Below are positions 1-9,255 of a stretch of 64,000 nt of DNA, piece after piece; positions within the stretch are counted from its first letter, which is position 1, and each line of letters opens with the position of its first letter. This DNA comes from Arachis hypogaea. Taxonomy: Eukaryota > Streptophyta > Magnoliopsida > Fabales > Fabaceae. A program made the translations under genes and the position numbers. Below the pieces are notes generated by a model, which was not told where the DNA came from, did no database searches, and saw only the letters and a program-made list of their open reading frames with translations. The DNA lies in assembly GCF_003086295.3 (NCBI RefSeq), contig NC_092041.1:96063827-96127826 (forward strand), in the 5' to 3' direction.

Positions 1-1014
1 CACGGAATGGCTGGCTCGTTTGTCAGGCGAGCACTCGGTTGTCAGGCGATCAACCATGCATCGTGTATCAGGAATCCAAGAGATATTCACCCAATCTAAG
101 GTAGAACGGAGGTGGTTGTCAGTCACACGTTCATAGGTGAGAATGATGATGAGTGTCACGGATCATCACATTCATCAAGTTGAAGAACAAGTGATATCTT
201 AGAACAAGAACAAGCGGAATTGAATAGAAGAACAATAGTAATTGCATTAATACTCGAGGTACAGCAGAGCTCCACACCTTAATCTATGGTGTGTAGAAAC
301 TCCACCGTTGAAAATACATAAGAACAAGGTCTAGGCATGGCCGTGAGGCCATCCTCCCAATGATCTAAGAACTAGACGTCCGAAGATGAAAATACAATAG
401 TAAAAGGTCCTACTTATAGAAAACTAGTAGCCTAAGGTTTACAGAGATGAGTAAATGACATAAAAATCCACTTCCGGGCCCACTTGGTGTGTGCTTGGGC
501 TGAGCAATGAAGCATTTTCGTGTAGAGACTCCTCTTGGAGTTAAACGCCAGCTTTAGTGCCAGTTTGGGCGTTTAACTCCCACTTTGGTGCCAGTTCCGG
601 CGTTTAACGCTGGGAATTCTGAGGGTGACTTTGAACGCCAGTTTGGGCCATCAAATCTTGGGCAAAGTATGGACTATCATTATTTCTGGAAAGCCCAGGA
701 TGTCTACTTTCCAACGCCGTTGAGAGCGCGCCAATTGGGCTTCTGTAGCTCCAGAAAATCCACTTCGAGTGCAGGGAGGTCAGAATCCAACAGCATCTGC
801 AGTCCTTTTCAGTCTCTGAATCAGATTTTTGCTCAGGTCCCTCAATTTCAGCCAGAAAATACCTGAAATCACAGAAAAACACACAAACTCATAGTAAAGT
901 TCAGAAAAGTGAATTTTAACTAAAAACTAATAAAAATATACTAAAAACTAACTAGATCATACTAAAAACATACTAAAAACAATGCCAAAAAGCGTACAAA
1001 TTATCCGCTCATCA
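1..1014 (-). repeat. Family A LTR, minus strand, cut by the window edge
   Basis: The stretch matches the A LTRs at 40672-42359 and 53396-55139 along its length and ends at the same point, with the reverse complement of TGATGAGCGG, the 5' start of the LTR. It carries GGCGTTTAACGC-type motifs at about 545-640. To its right the sequence passes directly into a Tat/Ogre RNase H region, so the LTR was inserted into that element. It may be a solo LTR or the 5' LTR of a longer minus-strand element lying to the left; the window does not decide this. The short ORFs on both strands here are repeated in the other LTR copies without codon conservation and are not counted as genes. Confidence 0.9.
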
Positions 1015-2796
1015 AGTGGGCAGTTGAGTTGTCTGAATTTGACCTCCAATATGAAACTCGAACATCCATCAAATCACAGTATCTGGCGGACTTCATTGCA
1101 AAGTACACTGACACCCCGAAAATCCCTACAAATTGGAATCTTTATGTGGATGGCTCCTCAAATAAAACCGAGAGTGGAGCAGGTGTGATAATAGAAAGTA
1201 ATCAGGAAACCCAAATCGAACTCTCCCTGAAATTTGAGTTCCCTGCTTCCAATAATCAGGCTAAGTATGAGGCGCTATTAGCTGGTTTGAAGTTGGCTAA
1301 AAAGGTCAGAGCCCAAAAACTTGCCGTCTTTAGCGATTCACAGGTCGTCACCTCACAAATAGCAGGGACCAACTAAGCCAAAGATCCCGCTATAAAAATG
1401 TACCTGGACAAAACCAGGGAACAAATCAGACAATTCCAGGAATCGAGATCCGACATATACCTCGAGAACAGAATGCTTGAGCTGACGCGCTCTCAAAATT
1501 AGCCAGCACCAAATCAGGGGGCAATAATAGGAGCCTCATCCAGGAAATACTGAAGAACCCATCAATCTTAGAAGGGGAAAGATCTTAGCCATATCAGGAC
1601 AGGATCAAGGATGGATGACCCCCATAATCAGCTACCTCAAATCAGAGATACTCCCTATAGATAAGAAGGAGGCAAAGAGGTTAAAACCGGAGGCACAGTA
1701 TTACACCATCATAAGCAACATTCTATACAAAAGAGAGATTTCGAAACCTCTATTAAAATGTGTACCGACCTCTAACACAAAGGAGGTCCTAGAAGAAATA
1801 CACAGTGGCACATGTGGCAATCATCTCGAAGCACGAGCTTTTGCCAAGAAAGTACTCTGAGCTGGATTCTTTTGGCCGACTCTGTAAAAAGAGGCCAACG
1901 AGTTCGTTAAGACATGTCCACCATGTCAAAAGAATGATAACTTTCACATCGCCTTACCAGAAGAACTCATTAGCGTAACATCACCTTGGCCATTTGCAAA
2001 GTGGGGACTCGACCTTCTCGGGCCCTTCCCCTAAGGATGGGACAAGTCAAATTCCTCATTGTAGGGGTAGATTATTTCACAAAATAGATAGAGGCAGAGC
2101 CACTAGCCAATGTAATGCCTAAAGAAGTCAAAAATTCCTATATAGGAACATTGTCACAAGATTTGGGGTTCTTTACTCCATCACCACATATAATGATACT
2201 CAGTTCATAGACGCAGGCTTTAGAAAATTGGTAGCCGACTTGAAAATAAGGCACCAATTTACATCCGTAGAACACCCGCAGGCTAATGGACAAGCGAAAG
2301 CTGCCAATAAAGTCATACTAGCCAGGTTAAAACGGAGGCTATAGGACGCAAAGGGAGCCTGGGCTGAAGAGCTCCCACAAGTCCTATGGGCATATCGGAC
2401 AACTCCACACTCCACCACAAAGGAATCACCCTTCCTATTGGCTTATAGAATGGAGGCAATGATATCGGTAGAAGTCGAAGAGGAATCCCCAGAACAATCC
2501 TCTATAGTGAAGAGGCTAACTCCCAACTCCAAAGGGAAGAGCTCGACTTGCTCCTAGAAGTCCGAGAAAGAGCTCGGATCAGAGAGGAAGCGTTAAAACA
2601 CCGCATGGCCTCAAGGTACAATCGAAAGGTAGTGCAGTGAAGCTTCGCCAACAATGACCTCATCCTAATCTGAAATGATATCGGAACAAGTCGACCTGGA
2701 GAGGGAAAGCTGGCAGATAACTGGAAAGGACCCTACCGAGTCACAGAGGTACTGGGAAAAGGCTACTACAAAGTTTTCAAACTCGAGGGGCGAGAG
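1015..2796 (+). pseudogene. pol: Tat/Ogre-lineage pol remnant (archaeal-type RNase H and integrase)
   Basis: This is the second half of a Ty3/gypsy pol of the Tat/Ogre lineage. Around 1020-1376 is an RNase H-like domain of the extra (archaeal-type) kind: WNLYVDGSSN, then NNQAKYEALLAGL and FSDSQ. It ends in a TAA where the family usually has Gln. The integrase zinc region lies near 1740-1930 (..HSGTCGNH.., TCPPCQ) and the catalytic core near 1980-2310. The last catalytic acidic residue appears changed: the family motif GQAEAAN reads GQAKAAN at about 2288-2310. Several stops and frameshifts follow. The reading continues after the A+ insertion at 12832, where GAGAG is duplicated. RT and upstream domains lie left of the window. 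Confidence 0.85.
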
Positions 2797-4410
2797 TGAT
2801 GAGCGGATAATTTATACGCTTTTTGGCATTGTTTTTAGTATGTTTTTAGTATGTTCTAGTTAGTTTTTAGTATATTTTTATTAGTTTTTAGTTAAAATTC
2901 ACTTTTCTGGACTTTACTTTGAGTTTGTGTGTTTTTCTGTGATTTCAGGTATTTTCTGGCTGAAATTGAGGGACATGAGCAAAAATATGATTCAGAGGCT
3001 AAAAAGGACTGCAGATGCTGCTGGATTCTGACCTCCCTGCACTCGAAGTGGATTTTCTGGAGCTACGGAAGCCCAATTGGCGCGCTCTCAACGGCGTTGG
3101 AAAGTAGGCATCCTGGGCTTTCCAGCAATGTATAATAGTCCATACTTTGTCCGAGATTTAATGGCCCAAACCGGCGTTCCAAATCAGCTCAAGAATGCCC
3201 GGCGTTAAACGCCGGAACTGGCACAAGAATGGGAGTTAAACGCCCAAACTGGCACAAAAGCTGGCGTTTAACTCCAAGAGAAGTCTCTACACGAAAATGC
3301 TTCAATGCTCAGCCCAAGCACACACCAAGTGGGCCCGGAAGTGGATTTTTATGTCATTTACTCATCTTTGTAAACCTTAGGCTACTAGTTCTTTATAAAT
3401 AAGACCTTTTGCTATTGTATTTTCATCTTGGTTCTTCTGGTTCCCTCTCTGGGGCTGAAGCCAATGATCACTTTTGTTCTTATGTATTTTCAACGGTGGA
3501 GTTTCTACACACCATAGATTAAGGTGTGGAGCTCTGCTGTACCTCGAGTATTAATGCAATTACTATTGTTCTTTTATTCAATTCAGCTTGTTCTTATTCC
3601 AAGATATTCATTTGCACCCAAGAACATGATGAATGTGATGGTTATGTGACACTCATCATCATTCTCACTTATGAACGAGTGCTTGACAACCACTTCTGTT
3701 CTACAAGCAAACAAGGCTTGAATGTTTATCTCTTGGATTTCTTAATCGGAATCTTCGTGGTATAAGCTAGAATTGATGGCGGCATTCAAGAGAATCCGGA
3801 AGGTCTAAACCTTGTCTGTGGTATTCTGAGTAGGATTCAATGATTGAATGACTGTGATGAGCTTCAAACTCCTAAAGGCTGGGCATTAGTGACAGACGCA
3901 AAAGAATCACTGGATTCTATTCCAACCTGATTGAGAACCGACAGATGATTAGCCGTGCCGTGACAGGGTGCGTAGAACATTTTCACTGAGAGGATGAGAG
4001 GTAGCCACTGACAATGGTGAAACCCTACATACAGCTTGCCATGGAAAGGAGTAAGAAGGATTGGATGAAGACAGTAGGAAAGCAGAGAGACGGAAGGGAC
4101 AAAGCATCTTCATACGCTTATCTGAAATTCCCACCAATGAATTACATAAGTATCTCTATCTTTATCTTTATGTTTTATTCATACATCCTCTATAACCATT
4201 TGAGTTTGCCTGACTAAGATTTACATGGTGACCATAGCTTGCTTCATACCAACAATCTCTGTGGGATCGACCCTTACTCGCGTAAGGTTTATTACTTGGA
4301 CGACCCAGTACACTTGTTGGTTAGTAGTGCGAAGTTGTGATAAAGAGTTGAGATTGCAATTGAGCGTACCATGTTGATGGCGCCATTGATGATCACAATT
4401 TCGTGCACCA
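2797..4410 (+). repeat. A+ 5' LTR
   Basis: 1614 bp, TG..CA ends. A palindromic group of GGCGTT/AACGCC motifs lies at about 3172-3275. It is very similar by eye to the 3' LTR, but keeps about 115 bp (around 2905-3025) that the 3' LTR has lost. No protein-coding ORF is supported; the 60-80 codon ORFs are not conserved between copies. Confidence 0.95.
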
Positions 4411-4416
4411 AGTTTT

Positions 4417-4434
4417 TGGCGCCGTTGCCGGGGA
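4417..4434 (+). promoter_or_regulatory. A+ primer-binding site (tRNA-Asp type)
   Basis: The 18 bases TGGCGCCGTTGCCGGGGA begin 6 bp after the LTR end. They are the complement of the 3' end of plant tRNA-Asp(GTC) including CCA (from memory). This is the place where minus-strand cDNA synthesis would start and it marks the upstream LTR as the 5' LTR. Confidence 0.93.
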
Positions 4435-4546
4435 TTGTTCGAGTATGGACAACTGACGGTTCATCTTGTTGCTTAGATTAGGTATTTTTCTTCAGAGTTC
4501 TTAAGAATGAATTCTAGAGTTTCAAGATGATCTGTTGAAGTCTGGC

Positions 4547-4728
4547 TGGCTGTAAAGCCATGTCTAATCTTATTGGACCGAGGTTTCAACTTATCACCAC
4601 AAGAGCTTGTTGATTTCTATCAATTTTGCTATTGTGAGCAATGATCTGCTAAGGCTTGGCTGGCCATTGGCCATGTCTAGTGTTTTGGACCGGAGCTTTC
4701 CTTGAAAGCTTGGCTGGCTTTGAAGCCA
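4547..4728 (+). ncRNA. Three leader hairpins, candidate packaging or dimerisation signal
   Basis: Three copies of a short inverted repeat lie 113-311 bases after the PBS. They are TGGCTGTAAAGCCA (4547-4560, loop GTAA), TGGCCATTGGCCA (4661-4673) and TGGCTTTGAAGCCA (4715-4728). Each is followed by TGTCTA and then a TGGACCGG-like motif. In the A- copy the matching hairpins are at 53246-53259, 53134-53146 and 53079-53092; two of them have the loop GTGA on the sense strand. Stem pairing is kept although loops and some stem bases differ, which suggests selected RNA structure. Role in packaging is inferred from position only. Confidence 0.55.
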
Positions 4729-5223
4729 TGTCTAATTCCTGGACCGGAGTCTTAGACTAGCATTGCAATGATTCCTGGAATTCTCATTAAGAATTTTGAT
4801 ATTTTTATTTTTTCTTTTCACTTAATTTTCGAAAAATCCAAAAAAATTACAAAATCATAAAATCCAAAAATATTTCTTGTCTGAGTCAAGAGTCTCATTT
4901 TAAGTTTGGTGTCAATTGCATGTTTCTGTTCTTTTTGCATTCATGCATGTGTCTTCATTAATCTTCAAGTTGTTCTTGATGATTTCATTGCTCTGATTTT
5001 TAAATTCTCTTGACTTGAGTGTTTATGTGTCTCATATGCATTCTCATTTTGTTAGTGTCAGTAGTATACAAACTGCTAAGTTTGGTGTCTTGCATGCATT
5101 GTTATTTGATTATTCCTCATTATTAAAAATCCAAAAATATTTTTAATTTGTGTCTTTTCAAGTCAATAATACAGAGAATTGAAGATTCAGAACATACAGC
5201 AGAGGAATTACACAGAAAAAGTT
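4729..5223 (+). other. A+ untranslated leader, AT-rich
   Basis: No gene. Two copies of the 12-mer TAAGTTTGGTGT lie at 4901-4912 and 5077-5088. The same word also sits directly before the 3' LTR. The rest is AT-rich leader also present, reverse-complemented, at 52601-53070 in A-. Confidence 0.7.
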
Positions 5224-5372
5224 GGGCGTTCAAAACGCCCAGTGAAGAAGGGCAAACTGGCATTTAAACGCCAGCCAGGGTGCCTGGCTGGGTGTTTAAC
5301 GCCCAAAAGGGTAGAGCTTTGGGCGTTAAACGCCATAATGTGCACCATTCTGGGCGTTTAACGCCAGGATGG
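5224..5372 (+). repeat. Palindrome array in the A+ leader
   Basis: About six units of the GGCGTTTAACGCC type (for example GGGCGTTAAACGCC and GGGCGTTTAACGCC), partly decayed, at about 25-40 bp spacing. They are the same units as in the LTR and at 8583-8755. Confidence 0.85.
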
Positions 5373-6036
5373 CACAAGAGGGAAGATTTTGTTTTCAAAT
5401 CAAATTTTTTTCAAGTTTTCAAAATCTTTTCAAAATCAAATCTTTTTCAAATCAAATCTTTTCAATCAAATCTTTTTCAAAATCAATTTCTTTCCATTTT
5501 CAAAGATACTTGCTAACAATTAATGATTTGATTCAACAATTCAAGTATGCTGCCTTTTCTGTTGAGAAAGGTTTAGTGTTTGAATCATATCTTTTCTTGT
5601 TAGCCAAGTCATTAATTTTTAAAATCAAATCTTTTTAAATTGTTTTTCAAATCATATCTTTTCAATCATATCTTTTTAATCACATCTTTTTCAAAATAGT
5701 TTTTAACCATATCTTTTTAAATTTCTTATTTCAAAATCTTTTTTCAAAAATCACTTGATTTCTTTTCCACACTTGGTTTTCGAAAATCAATTAAAGTTTT
5801 TCAAAATGTTTTTAAAATATTTTACTTAATTTTCGAAAATTACTTCCTTTCTTCTCACATCCTTCTATTTATGAACTAACACTATTCCTTAAATACACAA
5901 TTCGAACTCCATCTTCTTTGATAAGTTTGAATTTTTTTTACTTCTGCCTTCTATTTTTCTTTTCCTCTGACACCTCAAGGACTCTCTATACTGTGACATA
6001 GAGGATTCCATATTTCCTTGTTTTCTTCTCTTTCAT
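5373..6036 (+). repeat. Degenerate T/CAAATC-rich leader before gag
   Basis: A stretch of degenerate repeats of the kind TTTTCAAATCAAATC (about 5390-5760) followed by a pyrimidine-rich segment running to the gag start. ORFs here are rich in Lys/Phe/Ser simply because of the repeat. No gene is seen. Confidence 0.65.
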
Positions 6037-7233
6037 ATGAGCAGGAGCAAAGACAAAAGCATTCTTGTTGAGGCTGACCCCGAACCTGAAAGGACCTTGA
6101 AGCGAAAGCTAAGAGAAGCTAAGGCACAATTCTCTGTAGAGGACCTAACAGAAATCTTCAAAGAAGAAGAACCCATGGCAGCAGAAAACAACAACAATGC
6201 CAACAATGCAAGGAAGGTGCTGGGTGACTTTACTGCACCTACTCCCGACTTCTATGGGAGAAGCATCTCTATCCCTGCCATTGGAGCAAACAACTTTGAG
6301 CTTAAGCCTCAATTAGTTTCTCTAATGCAACAGAATTGCAAGTTCCATGGACTTCCATTGGAAGATCCTCATTAGTTTTTAGCTGAATTCTTGCAAATCT
6401 GTGACACAGTCAAGACTAATGGGGTTGACCCTGAGGTCTACAGACTTATGCTATTCCCTTTTTCTGTAAGAGACAGAGCTAGGATATGGTTGGACTCACA
6501 ACCTAAAGAAAGCCTGAACTCTTGGGAAAAGCTAGTCAATGCCTTCTTGGCAAAGTTCTTTCCACCTCAAAAATTGAGTAAGCTTAGAGTGGAAGTCCAA
6601 ACCTTCAGACAGAAGGAAGGAGAATCCCTCTATGAAGCTTGGGAAAAATACAAACAATTAATCAGAAAGTGTCCCTCTGATATGCTTTCTGAATAGAGCA
6701 TCATAGGTATTTTCTATGATGGTCTGTCTGAACTTTCCAAGATGTCTTTGGATAGCTCTGCTGGAGGATCTCTTCATCTGAAGAAGACGCCTACAGAAGC
6801 TCAAGAACTAATTGAAATGGTTGCAAATAACCAATTCATGTACACTTCTGAAAGGAATCCTGTGAACAATGAGACAAATCAGAAGAAAGGAGTTCTTGAG
6901 ATTGATACTCTAAATGCCATATTGGCTCAGAACAAAATATTGACTCAGCAAGTCAATTTGATTTCTCAAAGTCTGTCTAGAATGCAAAATGCACCAGGCA
7001 GTACTAAGGACGCTTCATCTGAAGAAGAAGCTCATGATCCTGAGAACTCTTCAATGGAAGAGGTGAATTACATGGGAGAATCCTATGGAAACACCTATAA
7101 TCCTTCATGGAGAAATCACCGAAATCTCTCATGGAAGGATCAACAGAGACCTCAACAAGGTTTCAACAACAATAATGGTGGAAGAAACAGGTTTAGCAAT
7201 GGCAAGCCTTTTCCATCATCTTCTAAGCAATAG
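6037..7233 (+). pseudogene. gag: gag of A+, in one frame with three TAG stops
   Basis: The capsid-like protein that would build the virus-like particle. Reading starts at the ATG at 6037 (MSRSKDK) and stays in one frame to 7233. The retrotransposon gag core is clear at about 6391-6690: ICDTVKTNG, RARIWLDSQP, FLAKFFPPQK and EGESLYEAWEKYK. Past it are SAGGSLHLKKTP and EMVANNQ, typical of Athila gag, then a Gly/Asn-rich tail. Three TAG codons break it, at 6373-6375, 6694-6696 and 7231-7233. The first and third stand where CAG would fit, the second where TGG would fit. No CCHC zinc knuckle is seen. Frame conservation suggests the stops are recent. Confidence 0.85.
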
Positions 7234-7272
7234 ACAGAGAGTTCTAAGCAGAACACCTCTGACTTAGCAACC

Positions 7273-8376
7273 ATGGTCTCTGATCTAATCAAAACCACTC
7301 AAAGTTTCATGACTGAAACAAGGTCCTCCATTAGAAACTTGGAGGGACAAGTGGGTCAGCTGAGCAAGAAAATGACTGAACTTCCTCCTAGTACTCTTCC
7401 AAGCAATACAGAAGAAAATCCAAAAGGAGAGTGCAAAGCCATCAACATGGCCGAATTTGGAGAGGAGGGAGAGGCAGTGAACGCCACTGAGGAAGACCTC
7501 AATGGACGTCCACTGGCCTCCAATGAGTTCCCTAATGAGGAACCATGGGAATCTGAGGCTCACACTGAGACCATAGAGATCCCATTGGATTTACTTTTGC
7601 CATTCATGAGCTCTGATGAGTATTCTTCCTCTGAAGAGGATGAGTATGTCACTGAAGAGCAAGTTGCTAAATACCTTGGAGCAATCATGAAGCTAAATGG
7701 CAAGTTATTTGGCAATGAGACTTGGGAGGATGAACCCCCTTTGCTCACCAAAGAACTGGATGACTTGTCTAGGCAGAAACTACCTCAAAAGAGACAAGAT
7801 CCTGGGAAGTTCTCAATACCTTATGCCATAGGCACCAAGACCTTCAAGAAGGCCTTGTGTGACCTAGGGTCAAGTGTAAACCTCATGCCTCTCTCTGTAA
7901 TGGAGAAGCTAGGGATCTTTGAGGTGCAAGCTGCAAAAATCTCACTAGAGATGGCAGACAATTCAAGAAAACAAGCTTATGGACTTGTAGAGGATGTTCT
8001 GGTGAAAGTTGAAGACCATTACATCCCTGCTGATTTCATAGTCCTAGAGACTGGGAAGTGCATGGATGAATCCATCATCCTTGGCAGACCCTTCCTAGCC
8101 ACAGCAAAGGCTGTGATTGATGTTGATAGAGGAGAATTGATCATTCAAGTGAATGAAGAATCCTTTGTGTTTAAGGCTCAAGGATATCCCTCTGTCACCA
8201 TGGAGAGGAAGCATGAAGAGCTTCTCTCAAAACAGAGTCAAACAGAGCCCCCACAGTCAAACTCTAAGTTTGGTGTTGGGAGGCCACTACCAACTTCTAA
8301 ATTTGGTGTTGAATCCCCACATTCAAACTCTAAGTTTGGTGATGGGAGGTTCCAACATTGCTCTGAGCATCTATGA
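7273..8376 (+). pseudogene. pro: Gag C-terminus and retroviral-type aspartic protease of A+
   Basis: It is in the same frame as gag and separated from it only by the TAG at 7231, so it was once one gag-pro polyprotein. The N-terminal part (MVSDLIKTT.., NLEGQVGQLSKKM) is the usual Athila gag end. The protease core holds CDLGSSVNLMPLSV at about 7857-7898, with the catalytic Asp in DLGSS, and later ILGRPFLATAKAVID at about 8080. This 367-codon section is itself open. It ends at 8376 with the words SNIALSIYEAP. In autonomous Athila elements RT would follow; here no RT follows. The last 40 codons lie over three copies of the TAAGTTTGGTGT word (8265, 8298, 8331). Confidence 0.88.
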
Positions 8377-8394
8377 GGCTCCATGAGAGCCCAC

Positions 8395-8460
8395 TGTCAA
8401 GCTACTGACATTAAAGAAGCGCTTGTTGGGAGGCAACCCAATGTTATATTTTATCTATTT
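8395..8460 (+). promoter_or_regulatory. Conserved hairpin between protease and ORF2 module
   Basis: The sequence TAAAGAAGCGCTTGTTGGG continues into an inverted repeat: GTTGGG (8425-8430), loop AGGCAA, CCCAAT (8437-8442). Element C has the matching context at 29395-29428 with stem GGTGGG/CCCACC and loop AGACAC. From memory, many plant Athila elements carry this word after pol. Its presence directly after protease therefore marks the spot where pol was removed. Confidence 0.55.
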
Positions 8461-8582
8461 TCCTTTGTTATTTTTATGTTTTCTGTAGGTTGATGATCAT
8501 GAGAAGTCACAAAATCCATTGAAAAAGCAAAAATAGAATGAAAAACAGAAAGAAAAACAGCACACCCTGGAGGAAGATCTTG

Positions 8583-8755
8583 CTGGCGTTTAAACGCCAG
8601 TAAGGCTAGCAGATGGGCATTTAACGCCCAGTCTGGCACCATTATGGGCGTTTAACGCCAGAAAGGGGCACCAGACTGGCGTTAAACGCCAGGAAAGGGC
8701 AAGAAGTTGGCGTTAAACACCAGAAATGGGCACCAGCCCGGCGTTTAATGCCAGA
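8583..8755 (+). repeat. Palindrome array upstream of A+ ORF2
   Basis: Six units in 170 bp, beginning with an 18-bp perfect palindrome CTGGCGTTTAAACGCCAG (8583-8600). They are separated by spacers such as GGCACCA, with a period of about 30-35 bp. Later units show single-base decay, often at CpG. The same array is found reversed at 44825-45000. Confidence 0.9.
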
Positions 8756-9182
8756 ATTGGCACAAAGAGCATTTTTGCTCGCCACTTGGTGCAGGGATGA
8801 CTTTTCCTTGACACCTCAGGATCTGTGGACCCCACAGGATCCCCACCTACCCCACCACTCTCTCTCTTCTTCACCCATTCACCAATCACCTCAACACCTC
8901 TTCCCCAAAAACCCTTCACCTATCAAATCCCATCTTTTTCTTCACCACTCACATCCATCCTTCATAAAACCCCACCTACCTCACCATTCAAATTCAAACC
9001 ACTTTCCCACCCAAACCCACCCTCCCATAGCCGAACCCTACCCCTCTCTTCACCCCTATATAAACCCCTATTAACTCCTTCATTTTCACACAACCTAAAC
9101 ACTACTTCTCCCCCTTTGGCCGAACCACAAAGCCATCTCCATCACCTTCATTTCTTCTTCTTCTACTCTCTTCTTTCTTCTT
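8756..9182 (+). other. Pyrimidine-rich segment before ORF2
   Basis: A C/T-rich stretch with many CACC and CTTC runs, holding a TATA-like site at 9057-9064. ORFs here are proline/serine low complexity and are rejected. The copy in A- lacks about 119 bp of it. Confidence 0.6.
9057..9064 (+). promoter_or_regulatory. Possible TATA box for ORF2
   Basis: TATATAAA stands 192 bp before the ORF2 ATG, in a C-rich background, with a pyrimidine-rich possible start region about 30 bp after it. It suggests a separate internal promoter. The A- copy has lost this site by a deletion between two ACCTA words (8974 and 9093 in A+). Promoter activity is inferred only. Confidence 0.4.
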
Positions 9183-9218
9183 TTGCTCGAGGACGAGCAA
9201 ACCTTTTAAGTTTGGTGT
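9183..9218 (+). promoter_or_regulatory. Internal RGGA-loop hairpin with PPT-like word
   Basis: TTGCTCG (9183-9189), loop AGGA, CGAGCAA (9194-9200), then TAAGTTTGGTGT (9207-9218). It is a second copy of the module that directly precedes the 3' LTR (11295-11330), but with a different paired stem. In A- it is at 44502-44519 with loop GGGA. It stands 38 bp before the ORF2 ATG. Confidence 0.6.
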
Positions 9219-9255
9219 GGTAAAAGCATTGCTTTTTGTTTTTCCATAACCATTT

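Noticed and set aside
3526..4217. ORFs repeated in all A LTR copies (for example MELCCTSSIN.. and MVGISDKRMKM..)
   Set aside because: They recur only because the LTR recurs. Differences between copies fall evenly over codon positions by eye, and several copies are broken.
4417..4434. Possible tRNA-Asp gene fragments at this and the other PBS sites
   Set aside because: Only the complement of the 3' end of the tRNA is present, directly beside an LTR, as expected for primer-binding sites.
8748..9223. Proline/serine-rich ORFs before A+ ORF2
   Set aside because: Low-complexity C/T-rich sequence; the frame is broken in A- by a 119-bp deletion.
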